A program made the position numbers and the translations under genes. The notes under the pieces are model-generated. The model was not told the DNA's origin. It made no database searches and saw only the letters and a list, made by a program, of their open reading frames with translations. Below, in pieces: positions 10,609 through 19,879 of a DNA stretch of 64,000 bases. How positions within the stretch are numbered: position 1 is the stretch's first letter; each line of letters opens with the position of its first letter. The stretch comes from a candidate division LCP-89 bacterium B3_LCP (GTDB taxonomy: Bacteria; Electryoneota; B3-LCP), in the NCBI GenBank assembly GCA_005223185.1, contig NJBN01000005.1, positions 217,091-281,090 of the forward strand. The letters are read 5' to 3'.

Positions 10609-13600
10609 CTATTCGAGTTTCACATCCAACCCGAGCCCCTGAAGTTCGTTGAGTAAGACATTAAACGATTCCGGTACACCGGGTACGGGGAGATTTTCTC
10701 CCTTGACTATTGCTTCATATGTGCGGGATCGACCTTCCACGTCATCCGACTTAACAGTCAGGATTTCCTGCAAGATATAAGCTGCACCGTAGGCTTCCAG
10801 CGCCCAGACCTCCATTTCTCCAAAACGCTGACCGCCAAATTGCGCTTTACCACCCAGAGGTTGCTGGGTGATCAGAGAATATGGACCTATTGAGCGAGCG
10901 TGTATTTTATCATCGACCAGATGTGACAGCTTCATCATATATATGTAACCGACGGTAACCTTCTGGTCGAATGGTTCACCTGTTCGTCCGTCAAATATTT
11001 GCACTTTACCACTGGTATCCAAACCTGCTTCTTCCAGCTTCTCCTTGACGTCTTCAAGCTGGGCGCCATCGAATACCGGTGTGGCATAGTATTCGTTCAA
11101 TTTCTTACCTGCCCACCCTAAAGAAGTTTCAAATATCTGTCCGATATTCATACGGGAAGGCACACCTAACGGATTTAAGATAATGTCAATTGGAGTTCCA
11201 TCTGGTAAGAAAGGCATATCAGCTTCAGGCACAACTTTTCCGACAACTCCTTTATTACCGTGCCGTCCTGCCATCTTATCGCCAACACTCAATTTTCTCT
11301 TCTTGGCGATGTAAACTTTTGCCAACTGCACTATCCCGCTGGGAAGCTCATCACCGCCCTGAATCTTGTGTTTTTCATTGCGGTAATCAACGGTCAAGCC
11401 ATCTAAGTGCTCTTCACACTTCTCGAAGCAGAGTTCGACAAGTTCATTGGTCGCTTTCTCTTCCGTCCAATCATAAGAGGCTTCCAATTGATCAACATCT
11501 ATCCTCTTAAAAGTATTGGCGTTAAATACTTCACCTTCAGGAATGATGATATCTTCTAAGTTACGGTCACGGATCGCTCGTGATTTTTTTCCGTCGAGAA
11601 TGCCATTCAGATCTGCCAGACGCGCTTTCTTTAGATGATCAACTTCTTTCTGGAATCTCTCTTCCAATTCGGCAAGTTTATGCTTATCCTGCTTGCGTGA
11701 TTTGGAATCCTTCCTCTTCCGGCTGAAAAGCTTGGTGGCAATGACGATACCGTTCATACCCGCATGAGCTTTTAAAGAAGCATCTTTAACGTCACCTGCT
11801 TTATCACCGAAGATTGCTTTTAGAAGTTTATCCTCAGGGGTCAGATCCATCTCACCCTTGGGGGTAACTTTCCCAATTATGATGTCCCCGTAATTAACTT
11901 CTGCGCCCACTCTGATGATGCCATTCTCGTCCAAATCCTTGGTGGCTTCTTCGGAGACATTGGGAATCTCGCGGGTGAGTTCCTCTTCCCCACGCTTGGT
12001 CTCTCTGACCTGTAATTCCAACTCTTCTATATGTGTGGAGGAGAAAATATCTTCAGCGACCAAACGCTCACTGACGATGATCGAATCTTCGAAGTTATAT
12101 CCGTGCCAGGGCATGAAAGCACAGAGGATGTTCCTGCCTAAAGCCAGATCCCCGTTTTCGGTCGAGCAACCATCAGCAATGACGTCTCCCTGACGCAGGC
12201 TGTCACCTTTCTTGACAATGGGCTTCTGGTTAATGCAGGTGTCTTGGTTAGTGCGGACAAATTTCTTCAAGCGATACGTTTTTAGATCCCCATCTTTCGA
12301 TGATTTGCCCTTCTTCTTCAGTTTTACGGTAATTTCATTAGCAGTGACACGCTGAACAACACAGTCCTCTTCGGCAACTACCAGAGCACGGCTATCTTCA
12401 GCCCCTTTCCTCTCCATACCGGTGCCTACGATGGGAGCTTCCGGTTTAAGCAGAGGCACCGCCTGGCGCTGCATGTTAGAGCCCATGAGCGCACGGTTGG
12501 CGTCATCATGTTCTAAGAAGGGAATCAAGGCGGCAGCAATGGAGACGATCTGGTTCGAAGAAATATCCATATAGTCCAGATCATCTGGTGGTACTACCGG
12601 AAATTCACCTTTATAACGGGATTTCACGCGATCCCTGATAAATTCGCCCTTTTCGGTAATCGGAGCATTCGCCTGAGCAATGACATATTTGTCCTCGTCA
12701 TCAGCAGACAGATATCCAATTTGTTTGGTAACTTTACCGTTCTTCACCTTGCGATAAGGCGCTTCTATGAATCCCAGGTCGTTAATGCGCCCGTACGTAC
12801 ACAGAGATGAGATTAGACCGATGTTGGGACCTTCAGGCGTTTCGATAGGACACAAACGCCCATAATGGGTATAATGCACGTCGCGGACTTCAAAACCGGC
12901 TCTTTCGCGAGTCAAGCCACCGGGTCCGAGGGCGCTTAGACGGCGCTTATGCGTTAATTCAGTAAGCGGGTTGACTTGATCTAAAAATTGCGATAACTGG
13001 TTAGTTCCGAAGAAGGTATTGATCACTGAACTAATGGTGCGCACGTTAACCAAATCCTGCGGCGTAAGCTGTTCAGAGTCGCGAAGATTCATCCTTTCCT
13101 TGATAGTACGTGCCATCCGCGACAATGCCACAGAGAACTGGTTGGCTAACTGTTCCCCCACCGTGCGAATACGTCTGTTACCTAAGTGGTCTATATCATC
13201 CGTATTTTCCTGACCAACTTTCAGCTTGAGTACGAAATAGATGATAGCCACGATGTCTTCCACCGTTAGGATGGTTGTTTCCATCGGGATATCCATATCA
13301 AGCTTGGTGTTGATCCGAAAACGACCAACGCGTCCCAGATCGTACCGTTTTTCGTCAAAGAACAGACGATGCAGAAGACGCCTGGCGGTTTCCAAATCGG
13401 GTGGGTCACCCGAACGAAGCTCAAGATAGACCAGATGCAAAGCCTGCTCTTCATTCTCAGTCTTATCTTTTGTCAGGGTATTCTGAAGGATGTCGAAGAT
13501 AGGATCTTTCTTTTTGGTTTTCAGGAAATTAATCCGCCGAATCTTGTTACGCCTTAAAAGCTTCAAGATGTTCTCATCGAATGCTGACCCTCTCGGTACG

Positions 13601-14370
13601 ATGATTTCACCCGTTTCAGAATCTACCTGATCTTCGATGATAACACGGTCAAAATATTTTTGTATGTCTTTCCTTGAAAGGGGTACTTCTTCCACATAAT
13701 TGAACAGCCTGAGGATATCGACGTCAAGCGAATACCCAATAGCACGAAGCAATGTGGTCACGGGAAATCGCTTCCTGCGGTCTATGTACACGTATAGGAT
13801 ATCATTGATGTCAGTGGTAAATTCCACCCAACTACCGCGGAACGGGATGATCCTCGCAGAATAGATCTTGGTTCCGTTGGGATGAGTAGAATCACCGAAG
13901 AACACACCTGGTGAACGATGAAGCTGACTGACAATAACGCGTTCCGCGCCATTGATGATGAAAGTACCGCCTTCGGTCATCAGAGGTAGATTACCCAGAT
14001 ATACGTCGGTTTCTAAGGTGTTATCAAAGCTGCCAGCGTCGTCAGAATCCTGGCGACTGGAAAGACGCAGACGCGCTTTTAACGAAGCTGAGTAGGTTAC
14101 ACCCCGTTCACTACATTCATCCATCGAGTATTTCGGCGGTTCTATGTAGTATTCGACGAACTCTAAGATATGTTCTTCCCTGTTGTCAATTATGGGAAAG
14201 ATATTGAGAAAAACAGCTTGCAAGCCTTTCTTCTCACGTTCGGCTGGCATGGCGTCAGCCTGTAGAAAATCCTCATACGATTGCACCTGTACGTCTAACA
14301 GATCAGGCATATCGAGGATTGCCTTTATCTTTCCAAAAGACAGCCGTTCAATTCGCTTTTTTGGGCTCAA
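10609..14370 (-). CDS. rpoB: DNA-directed RNA polymerase subunit beta
   Basis: The beta subunit forms one side of the RNA polymerase active cleft. The 1253-residue product has the family blocks in order. The rifampicin-pocket region ([20 protein letters not shown] followed by [10 protein letters not shown]) keeps the aspartate, histidine and serine residues associated with sensitivity. [12 protein letters not shown] and the C-terminal [27 protein letters not shown] are intact. A lysine- and glutamate-rich coiled-coil insertion lies around residues 890-930. The start is [11 protein letters not shown] 157-base leader containing a hairpin separates it from rplL. Confidence 0.98.
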   Translation of the reverse strand: MSPKKRIERLSFGKIKAILDMPDLLDVQVQSYEDFLQADAMPAEREKKGLQAVFLNIFPIIDNREEHILEFVEYYIEPPKYSMDECSERGVTYSASLKARLRLSSRQDSDDAGSFDNTLETDVYLGNLPLMTEGGTFIINGAERVIVSQLHRSPGVFFGDSTHPNGTKIYSARIIPFRGSWVEFTTDINDILYVYIDRRKRFPVTTLLRAIGYSLDVDILRLFNYVEEVPLSRKDIQKYFDRVIIEDQVDSETGEIIVPRGSAFDENILKLLRRNKIRRINFLKTKKKDPIFDILQNTLTKDKTENEEQALHLVYLELRSGDPPDLETARRLLHRLFFDEKRYDLGRVGRFRINTKLDMDIPMETTILTVEDIVAIIYFVLKLKVGQENTDDIDHLGNRRIRTVGEQLANQFSVALSRMARTIKERMNLRDSEQLTPQDLVNVRTISSVINTFFGTNQLSQFLDQVNPLTELTHKRRLSALGPGGLTRERAGFEVRDVHYTHYGRLCPIETPEGPNIGLISSLCTYGRINDLGFIEAPYRKVKNGKVTKQIGYLSADDEDKYVIAQANAPITEKGEFIRDRVKSRYKGEFPVVPPDDLDYMDISSNQIVSIAAALIPFLEHDDANRALMGSNMQRQAVPLLKPEAPIVGTGMERKGAEDSRALVVAEEDCVVQRVTANEITVKLKKKGKSSKDGDLKTYRLKKFVRTNQDTCINQKPIVKKGDSLRQGDVIADGCSTENGDLALGRNILCAFMPWHGYNFEDSIIVSERLVAEDIFSSTHIEELELQVRETKRGEEELTREIPNVSEEATKDLDENGIIRVGAEVNYGDIIIGKVTPKGEMDLTPEDKLLKAIFGDKAGDVKDASLKAHAGMNGIVIATKLFSRKRKDSKSRKQDKHKLAELEERFQKEVDHLKKARLADLNGILDGKKSRAIRDRNLEDIIIPEGEVFNANTFKRIDVDQLEASYDWTEEKATNELVELCFEKCEEHLDGLTVDYRNEKHKIQGGDELPSGIVQLAKVYIAKKRKLSVGDKMAGRHGNKGVVGKVVPEADMPFLPDGTPIDIILNPLGVPSRMNIGQIFETSLGWAGKKLNEYYATPVFDGAQLEDVKEKLEEAGLDTSGKVQIFDGRTGEPFDQKVTVGYIYMMKLSHLVDDKIHARSIGPYSLITQQPLGGKAQFGGQRFGEMEVWALEAYGAAYILQEILTVKSDDVEGRSRTYEAIVKGENLPVPGVPESFNVLLNELQGLGLDVKLE

Positions 14371-14417
14371 GAAGCTCCTCCATCAGGAAGAATTATTACT
14401 GACAGATTTAGAGAAAA

Positions 14418-14461
14418 GAAGTTGCCTTCCGTCTTCTGTGCGCAGAAGAAACTGCAACTTC
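14418..14461 (-). promoter_or_regulatory. Nested hairpin with short U tract in the rplL-rpoB gap
   Basis: Read on the minus strand, an 8-bp outer stem (GAAGTTGC with GCAACTTC) encloses a 5-bp inner hairpin (TTCTG-CGCA-CAGAA), and TTTT follows directly. It lies in the 157-base gap before rpoB. In E. coli the same gap holds a partial terminator and an RNase III processing site that set the ratio of ribosomal protein to RNA polymerase. A similar attenuating or processing role is inferred here by position and shape only. Confidence 0.55.
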
Positions 14462-14527
14462 AACCTTTTTAGGAATTCTTAAAAATCATCCGAGTTATTT
14501 GTGTTTTTAAGAAAAGGGTCCAGAGGG

Positions 14528-14890
14528 TCATTTAAATTCGACCGTAGCGCCCTCGGCTTCCAGTTTTTCCTTGATGCTGTCAGCTTCTTCTTTGGTTGCG
14601 GATTCTTTCACGGTGCTCGGTGCAGTATCGACCACTTCTTTGGCTTCTTTCAGACCTAAGCCAGTCAACTGGCGAACGACCTTGATGACCTGGATTTTCT
14701 TATCGCCAATTGCAGACAATACAACTTCAAATTCGGTCTTTTCTTCAACTGGAGCAGCAGCGCCAGCTACGGGTGCAGCCATAGCCACAGGTGCAGCAGC
14801 CGTAACCCCGAAGCGTTCTTCTAAAGCTTCCTTCAGCTTAACCAGATCTAAGACCGTCATTTTCTCAATGGCCTGGATAATCTCTTCCAC
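14528..14890 (-). CDS. rplL: 50S ribosomal protein L7/L12
   Basis: L7/L12 forms the flexible stalk that recruits translational GTPases. The 120-residue product has the N-terminal dimerisation helix ([22 protein letters not shown]) and an alanine/proline/valine-rich hinge at about residues 32-52. The C-terminal domain contains [23 protein letters not shown] and [12 protein letters not shown]. It lies 59 bases after rplJ, as in most bacteria. Confidence 0.97.
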   Translation of the reverse strand: MEEIIQAIEKMTVLDLVKLKEALEERFGVTAAAPVAMAAPVAGAAAPVEEKTEFEVVLSAIGDKKIQVIKVVRQLTGLGLKEAKEVVDTAPSTVKESATKEEADSIKEKLEAEGATVEFK

Positions 14891-14949
14891 GGCTATTTTC
14901 TCCTATTTGTAATTATTTGAATTCAGATTTTCTTCTATTAAAGTATTCG

Positions 14950-15516
14950 TCAACTTGCCTCTGCTTCGCCCCCGCCATCAGCATTCTTCTTATCGACAAC
15001 AGCCTGAATCACACCAAGGAACGAACGAACAATTTCATTTAATACCATCACAAAGTTGGTTACTGGCGCTTCCATGCTGGAAAAAATCTGCGCTAACAGT
15101 ATTTCCCGTGGTGGTATATTTTTCAAAGGTTTAATCCGGTCAGCATCAAGGTAGTTCTTCTCCAGTATCCCAGCTTTTATTACCGGCGTTTCCTTATCTT
15201 TGCCCTTCACAAAATCAGCGATTATTCTGACCGGAGCTACAGGATCTTCCATCGATAGTGCCAACGCGGTAGGGCCTTCCAGGTGCTGTATTAGTTCGTC
15301 GAAGCCAACTTTTCGACAGGCGTGTTCTAAGAGCGTATTTTTATACACCCGATAGATGGCGTTGTTACCTCGGAAGTCTCTTCTGAGTTGATTGGCTTCT
15401 TTAACGTTCAGTCCGGTGAAATCTGCCAGGTATAACCCTTGAGCTTTTTCCAACAGTTCTGTCAACTCTTCGACAGTTTCAACTTTCTTCTGGGTGGGGT
15501 GTGCTTCTGTATTCAT
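14950..15516 (-). CDS. rplJ: 50S ribosomal protein L10
   Basis: L10 anchors the L7/L12 dimers to 23S rRNA. The 188-residue product contains the family's YLADFTGLNVKEANQLRRDFR near residues 30-55 and VYKNTLLEHAC. The C-terminal helix that binds L12 follows, with a short polar tail (GGGEAEAS). The gene starts 21 bases after the rplA stop codon. There is therefore no room for the long L10 autoregulatory leader known from E. coli. Confidence 0.96.
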   Translation of the reverse strand: MNTEAHPTQKKVETVEELTELLEKAQGLYLADFTGLNVKEANQLRRDFRGNNAIYRVYKNTLLEHACRKVGFDELIQHLEGPTALALSMEDPVAPVRIIADFVKGKDKETPVIKAGILEKNYLDADRIKPLKNIPPREILLAQIFSSMEAPVTNFVMVLNEIVRSFLGVIQAVVDKKNADGGGEAEAS

Positions 15517-15537
15517 TTTATGTTTTCCACAGCGATA

Positions 15538-16239
15538 TCATTTAAGCGAATTCAACAGTGACTGCTTATCGACCTTAATACCGGGACCTAAAGTCGATGA
15601 CAGAGTTACCGCTTTGATGTATTGTCCCTTGGCTGCAGCGGGCCTTAGACGCATGATCGTCCGCACAAATTCCTGGAGGTTCTCCTTCAGCTTATCCAGT
15701 TCGAACGACTTCTTGCCAATAATGACATGGAGAATACCAAATTTGTCAGTGCGGAAATCAATTCGGCCGCCTTTTATCGCCTTTACAGCATCACCGACGT
15801 CCATAGTCACTGTACCGGATTTTGGATTCGGCATAAGGCCGCGAGGTCCCAGAACGCGCCCCAATTTTCCGACTTGAGCCATCACGTCCGGTGTAGCGAT
15901 AATCGCATCTATATCCGTCCAGCCTTTTTGAATCTTCTCCACGTAATCTTCCAGACCGACATGATCAGCGCCAGCGTCTTTCGCTTCATCCTGTTTAGCT
16001 TCTTTGGCAAACACTAAAACACGAACCACTTTTCCAGTACCATGGGGCAATGCAACGGCTCCGCGAACCATCTGGTCAGCATGACGGGGATCAACACCTA
16101 AATTGACGGAAATTTCGATACTTTCATCGAATTTGGCGGTGGCTGAATCCTTGACCTTTTGCAACGCTTCATCAAATTCATATTCCGTGAAGCGGTCTAT
16201 CTTCTGTTTTTGTTCGTTATAACGACGACTATGTTTCAT
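15538..16239 (-). CDS. rplA: 50S ribosomal protein L1
   Basis: L1 forms the mobile stalk at the E site. The 233-residue product carries the diagnostic [19 protein letters not shown] segment and the [17 protein letters not shown] strand. It follows rplK by 24 bases in the usual rplK-rplA-rplJ-rplL order. Length and motifs are normal. Confidence 0.97.
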   Translation of the reverse strand: MKHSRRYNEQKQKIDRFTEYEFDEALQKVKDSATAKFDESIEISVNLGVDPRHADQMVRGAVALPHGTGKVVRVLVFAKEAKQDEAKDAGADHVGLEDYVEKIQKGWTDIDAIIATPDVMAQVGKLGRVLGPRGLMPNPKSGTVTMDVGDAVKAIKGGRIDFRTDKFGILHVIIGKKSFELDKLKENLQEFVRTIMRLRPAAAKGQYIKAVTLSSTLGPGIKVDKQSLLNSLK

Positions 16240-16263
16240 TTGAAACGATCTCCAGCGAAGAAA

Positions 16264-16689
16264 TCAATCCTTAACCACAACACCCATACTTCTACAGGTC
16301 CCAGCGATGATCTTCACCGCTTGTTCAGTATCATGGGCGTTTAAGTCGGCTTTCTTCATTTCGGCGATTTCTTCTAACTGCTTTTTGGTTATTGTAGCAA
16401 CTTTTTCCCGGTTTGGTTCACCTGATCCTTTGTCCAACTTCAACACCTTTTTTACAAGAGTTGAAGCGGGAGGAGTTTTGGTAATAAATGAGAAAGTGCG
16501 ATCATGATAAACGGTTATTACTACCGGAATTATATAGCCTGCTTTTTCCTGCGTGCGGCTGTTGAACGCTTTGCAGAATTCCATAATGTTGACGCCTTTC
16601 TGCGAAAGCGCCGGTCCCACCGGTGGTGAAGGATTCGCTTGACCAGCAGGAATATGCAGTTTTATTTCACCTATGCTTCTTTTTGCCAT
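16264..16689 (-). CDS. rplK: 50S ribosomal protein L11
   Basis: L11 helps form the GTPase-associated centre and is needed for RelA activation in many bacteria. The 141-residue product has the proline-rich N-terminal element ([22 protein letters not shown], around residues 14-35), [11 protein letters not shown] and the C-terminal [10 protein letters not shown] rRNA-binding segment. It lies 28 bases after nusG, giving the standard nusG-rplK junction. Confidence 0.97.
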   Translation of the reverse strand: MAKRSIGEIKLHIPAGQANPSPPVGPALSQKGVNIMEFCKAFNSRTQEKAGYIIPVVITVYHDRTFSFITKTPPASTLVKKVLKLDKGSGEPNREKVATITKKQLEEIAEMKKADLNAHDTEQAVKIIAGTCRSMGVVVKD

Positions 16690-16717
16690 GATCTTTCCAG
16701 ATCTTAAGGGATTTTTA

Positions 16718-17254
16718 TTATGTAGTGCTAAGATCAGTAGTTACCTGCAGAAAATCAAGTTCCACAGGTGTGCTGCGTCCGAAGATTGAAACCATAACCT
16801 TCAGCTTGCGTTTTTCACTATTTACTTCTTTGATAAAACCGGTAAAATCCTTAAAAGGACCATCGATGACCTTTATAGCCTCATCGACATGGAAGGGGAC
16901 TTCAACGGTTTCTTTATCTCTAACCTGATCAACTCGGCCTAATATCCTGTTCACCTCAGTCTCACTCAGAGGTGTCGGTTCATTGTTGGGTCCAACGAAG
17001 TTGATAACGCTTGGCGTATTTAAAATCAGGTGTTTGACTTCCTTAGAAAGGTCAGCTTCTAACAGCATATATCCGGGGAAGAAAACGCGTCTTTTAGACT
17101 TCTTCTTACCGTTTTTCATCTCGATAACCTCTTCGGCGGGTATCAACACATTGGCAATTTGTTCACGAATGCCCAGCCTGTCTATTTCGGTATCGAGATA
17201 GTTCTTAATCTTCTGTTCCTGTCCGGTGAATACCTGGACAGCGTACCAAAGCAT
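16718..17254 (-). CDS. nusG: Transcription termination/antitermination factor NusG
   Basis: NusG binds RNA polymerase and links it to Rho or to the ribosome through S10. The product has an N-terminal NGN domain ([30 protein letters not shown]) and a C-terminal KOW domain ([29 protein letters not shown]). The ATG at 17254 gives 178 residues. An in-frame GTG two codons upstream (17260) is possible, and neither start has a clear ribosome binding site. It follows secE in the conserved secE-nusG pair. Confidence 0.95.
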   Translation of the reverse strand: MLWYAVQVFTGQEQKIKNYLDTEIDRLGIREQIANVLIPAEEVIEMKNGKKKSKRRVFFPGYMLLEADLSKEVKHLILNTPSVINFVGPNNEPTPLSETEVNRILGRVDQVRDKETVEVPFHVDEAIKVIDGPFKDFTGFIKEVNSEKRKLKVMVSIFGRSTPVELDFLQVTTDLSTT

Positions 17255-17320
17255 TGCCACGGATTATTTTACTCTTTCTTAATTGTTTATGGTTAATTAT
17301 CCGGATAACCCAATTTATTC

Positions 17321-17503
17321 TTAAAATACCATCTTCATGAGATTCGTCAAACCGGTGTCAATTCCGAAGATGTAGATTGCCAGAATGATCGCCAGGAAAA
17401 TGACAATCATCGTTGATTCGCGTAGCTCGTCCTTAGTGGGCCAGCTGACCTTGGTCATTTCCACCTGAACATCCTTCAGGTAGTTACTGAACTTCTTAAC
17501 CAT
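17321..17503 (-). CDS. secE: Preprotein translocase subunit SecE
   Basis: SecE clamps the SecY channel of the Sec translocon. The 60-residue product has the conserved amphipathic segment VEMTKVSWPTKDELRE and one transmembrane helix (about residues 31-49). I chose the ATG at 17503 (MVKKFSNYLK). The longer open frame upstream runs into the tRNA-Trp gene and cannot be the true start. This is the short, single-helix form found in most bacteria outside the gammaproteobacteria. Confidence 0.95.
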   Translation of the reverse strand: MVKKFSNYLKDVQVEMTKVSWPTKDELRESTMIVIFLAIILAIYIFGIDTGLTNLMKMVF

Positions 17504-17524
17504 TTTCCAACCTATATTAGTCTG

Positions 17525-17598
17525 CAGGCCAGGAGGGATTCGAACCCCCAACACCCGGTTTTGGAGACCGGTGCTCTAACCGTTCGAGCTACTGGCCT
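17525..17598 (-). tRNA. trnW: tRNA-Trp (anticodon CCA)
   Basis: The cloverleaf is complete: a 7-bp acceptor stem (AGGCCAG with CTGGCCT), an anticodon stem CCGGT/ACCGG around loop CTCCAAA with anticodon CCA, and a T arm with TTCGAAT. CCA is not encoded at the 3' end. It lies between rpmG and secE, a common bacterial arrangement. Confidence 0.97.
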
Positions 17599-17606
17599 GT
17601 CCGGTT

Positions 17607-17759
17607 TTAGCGGGTTTCCTTATGCATCGTGTGCGAATTGCAGAAAGGGCAATACTTCTTATATTCCACCCGGCCTGTCTGGTTTCGCTTATTTTTCGTC
17701 GTTGTGTAGTTGCGGCGTTTGCATCCGCCGCAAGCAAGTATAATTATATCGCGTGGCAT
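17607..17759 (-). CDS. rpmG: 50S ribosomal protein L33
   Basis: This is a short frame of 50 residues. It begins [18 protein letters not shown] and ends [15 protein letters not shown]. The two CxxC pairs (C10/C13 and C37/C40) mark the zinc-binding form of L33, which is made under zinc-replete conditions in organisms that keep both forms. It lies between tuf and tRNA-Trp, the usual tuf-rpmG-trnW-secE order. Confidence 0.95.
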   Translation of the reverse strand: MPRDIIILACGGCKRRNYTTTKNKRNQTGRVEYKKYCPFCNSHTMHKETR

Positions 17760-17777
17760 AGCTTTACCTGATGAATC

Positions 17778-18968
17778 CTACTCCAGAATTTTAGTGACCA
17801 CGCCAGCGCCGATGGTGCGGCCGCCTTCACGAATCGCGAAGCGAAGACCATCTTCCATGGCTATAGGGCTGATCAGTTCGATCTCCATCTGTACGTTGTC
17901 GCCGGGCATGATCATTTCCACGCCCTTTTCAAGTTCTACCATACCGGTTACGTCGGTCGTGCGGAAGTAAAACTGCGGACGATAGCCGTTGAAAAACGGC
18001 TTGTGACGACCGCCCTCTTCCTTGGTTAAAACGTAAACCTCACAGTTGAACTTGGTGTGCGGTTCAATTGAGCCGGGTTTCGCGATAACCATGCCGCGCT
18101 CGATCTCCGTCTTCTCCACGCCGCGCAGCAGAAGACCTACATTATCGCCAGCTTGACCGTCGTCCAAAAGCTTGCGAAACATCTCCACGCCGGTGCAGAC
18201 GGTCTTACGCTTGACGCCCAAACCAACCAACTCGACCTGATCACTGACATGGATGCGGCCCCGTTCCACGCGGCCGGTGGCAACCGTACCGCGGCCGGTG
18301 ATCGAAAATACATCCTCAACAGGCATCAGGAAGGGTTTATCGACTTCGCGTTCGGGTGTGGGGATGTAGCTGTCAACCGCGTCCATCAGCTCCATAACGC
18401 ACTTGGTCTTATCGGCGTCTTCAATGTTGGAAAGAGCTTCTAAGGCGCTGCCCATAATGACCGGAACGTCGTCGCCGGGAAACTTATATTGTGAGAGCAG
18501 TTCACGTACTTCAAGTTCAACTAACTCAAGAAGCTCAGGATCGTCAACCTGATCAACCTTGTTCATAAAGACCACCAGATAGGGGACGTTTACCTGACGA
18601 GCCAGAAGCACATGCTCACGCGTCTGAGGCATGGGACCATCAGCAGCGGATACCACCAAAATGGCTCCATCCATCTGAGCAGCACCGGTGACCATGTTCT
18701 TCACGAAGTCAGCGTGACCGGGACAATCCACATGAGCGTAATGACGGGCTTCCGTCTCGTATTCCGCATGGTGCACGTTGATGGTCAGTCCGCGCGCCTT
18801 CTCTTCGGGCGCGTTATCAATTTCATCGTAGCTCTTGGCTTCCGCCAAGCCCTTGGCCGAAAGAATCTGCGTGATCGCCGCCGTGAGCGTCGTCTTGCCG
18901 TGATCCACGTGGCCTATCGTGCCGATGTTTACGTGAGGCTTGGTGCGTTCAAATTTCGCCTTAGCCAT
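17778..18968 (-). CDS. tuf: Elongation factor Tu, copy 2 (tufB-type position)
   Basis: The 396-residue EF-Tu is the same protein as copy 1, and the bases also match throughout the coding region as far as can be read. The upstream flank differs (a GAGGAG ribosome binding site here, an unrelated leader at copy 1), and so does the downstream flank. The gene stands between a four-tRNA cluster and rpmG, as E. coli tufB does. The exact match of two genes 16 kb apart suggests gene conversion. Confidence 0.98.
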   Translation of the reverse strand: MAKAKFERTKPHVNIGTIGHVDHGKTTLTAAITQILSAKGLAEAKSYDEIDNAPEEKARGLTINVHHAEYETEARHYAHVDCPGHADFVKNMVTGAAQMDGAILVVSAADGPMPQTREHVLLARQVNVPYLVVFMNKVDQVDDPELLELVELEVRELLSQYKFPGDDVPVIMGSALEALSNIEDADKTKCVMELMDAVDSYIPTPEREVDKPFLMPVEDVFSITGRGTVATGRVERGRIHVSDQVELVGLGVKRKTVCTGVEMFRKLLDDGQAGDNVGLLLRGVEKTEIERGMVIAKPGSIEPHTKFNCEVYVLTKEEGGRHKPFFNGYRPQFYFRTTDVTGMVELEKGVEMIMPGDNVQMEIELISPIAMEDGLRFAIREGGRTIGAGVVTKILE

Positions 18969-19144
18969 GGAAACTCCTCTTTATTTAACTGATTTTTTCA
19001 GCACCTGATGGGCTGATTTCTGTTAAATAATACTATTAAATGTACACCTTAATTACTGATCGTGAGGTTAATCGTGTTTCAGCATAAAGAAGGTGAGATC
19101 ATCGTAGGGTAAATATCACGGTTTGGTATTGTCACCCCTTTTAG

Positions 19145-19217
<73 letters not shown>

Positions 19218-19245
19218 CTGTTTAAACTACTCAGTCTGTAAAATG

Positions 19246-19319
19246 AGCGGGAAACGGGACTCGAACCCGCGACCCTCAGCTTGGAAGGCTGATGCTCTAG
19301 CCATCTGAGCTACTCCCGC
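19246..19319 (-). tRNA. trnG: tRNA-Gly (anticodon TCC)
   Basis: Acceptor stem GCGGGAG/TTCCCGC with one G-U pair. The anticodon stem TCAGC/GCTGA surrounds loop CTTCCAA (anticodon TCC). The T loop is TTCGAGT. CCA is not encoded. It is the third gene of the tRNA cluster. Confidence 0.97.
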
Positions 19320-19324
19320 AACTG

Positions 19325-19407
19325 TGGGGAGAAGAGGGTTTGAACCTCTGTAGGCATCAGCCGGCAGATTTACAGTCTGCTCCCTTTGACCACTCGGGCA
19401 TCTCCCC
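19325..19407 (-). tRNA. trnY: tRNA-Tyr (anticodon GTA)
   Basis: This is a class II tRNA with a long variable arm. The acceptor stem is GGGGAGA/TCTCCCC, the anticodon stem GCAGA/TCTGC surrounds loop CTGTAAA (anticodon GTA), and the T loop is TTCAAAC. It lies only 5 bases from the tRNA-Gly gene. Confidence 0.97.
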
Positions 19408-19511
19408 GTGAAAAATGCGTATAACAACCCATCTATTGATCCGTAACTTCTTTAAAAACAGATCAAAGTCAGGTTATTTAACATTTTTTCTTAGAAGCCA
19501 GCGGTCGCCTG

Positions 19512-19584
19512 AGCTGGCGAAGGGATTTGAACCCCCGACCGGCTGATTACAAATCAGCTGCTCTTCCAACTGAGCTACGCCAGC
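19512..19584 (-). tRNA. trnT: tRNA-Thr (anticodon TGT)
   Basis: Acceptor stem GCTGGCG/CGCCAGC, anticodon stem GCTGA/TCAGC around loop TTTGTAA (anticodon TGT), and T loop TTCAAAT. It is the first gene of the cluster and lies about 20 bases downstream of a clear promoter. Confidence 0.97.
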
Positions 19585-19604
19585 CTCATAATATAGAATC
19601 TTAT

Positions 19605-19632
19605 AATATAACTAAAATGAAAGCAAAGTCAA
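19605..19632 (-). promoter_or_regulatory. Promoter of the tRNA-tuf-rpo-ribosomal protein cluster
   Basis: On the minus strand, TTGACT and TATATT are separated by 16 bases, followed by the first tRNA of the cluster. An overlapping TATTAT at 18-base spacing is an alternative -10. It is the only clear promoter found upstream of the long minus-strand cluster. Internal promoters within it cannot be excluded. Confidence 0.75.
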
Positions 19633-19801
19633 GTGATTTTTTGTTATTTTATTTTAAATATTTTTAAATTATTAGTTTTTTACTGGATTGCACCATAGGA
19701 ATAATCCGGTGGAAAAAAAGCGCCAAGTTTCCACTGCGTTAAGGACCTGACGCAATGGTGAATAACAGGACGATCACTTCAGTGATCTTGATCAGTTTCA
19801 G

Positions 19802-19870
19802 CCGCAGAATTTATTCTGCGGTGCGGCTGCTGGATGTTATATGTACCGCCGAGTCCCTGTACTCGGCGGT
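19802..19870. repeat. Two perfect hairpins in the valS-tRNA gap
   Basis: A 9-bp palindrome (CCGCAGAAT/ATTCTGCGG, 19802-19821) is followed by a 10-bp palindrome (ACCGCCGAGT/ACTCGGCGGT, 19845-19870). The second begins 9 bases after the valS stop and may protect or terminate that transcript, though no U tract follows. Its loop text (CCCTGT between GAGT and ACTC) recurs in the repeats after typA near 34678-34850. Apart from these and the tRNA promoter, I see nothing in the gap 19585-19879. Confidence 0.7.
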
Positions 19871-19879
19871 GATATTAGC

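Noticed and set aside
17504-17554. Longer secE start inside tRNA-Trp
   Set aside because: The extra codons are the antisense-free reading of the tRNA gene. The ATG at 17503 gives a normal SecE.
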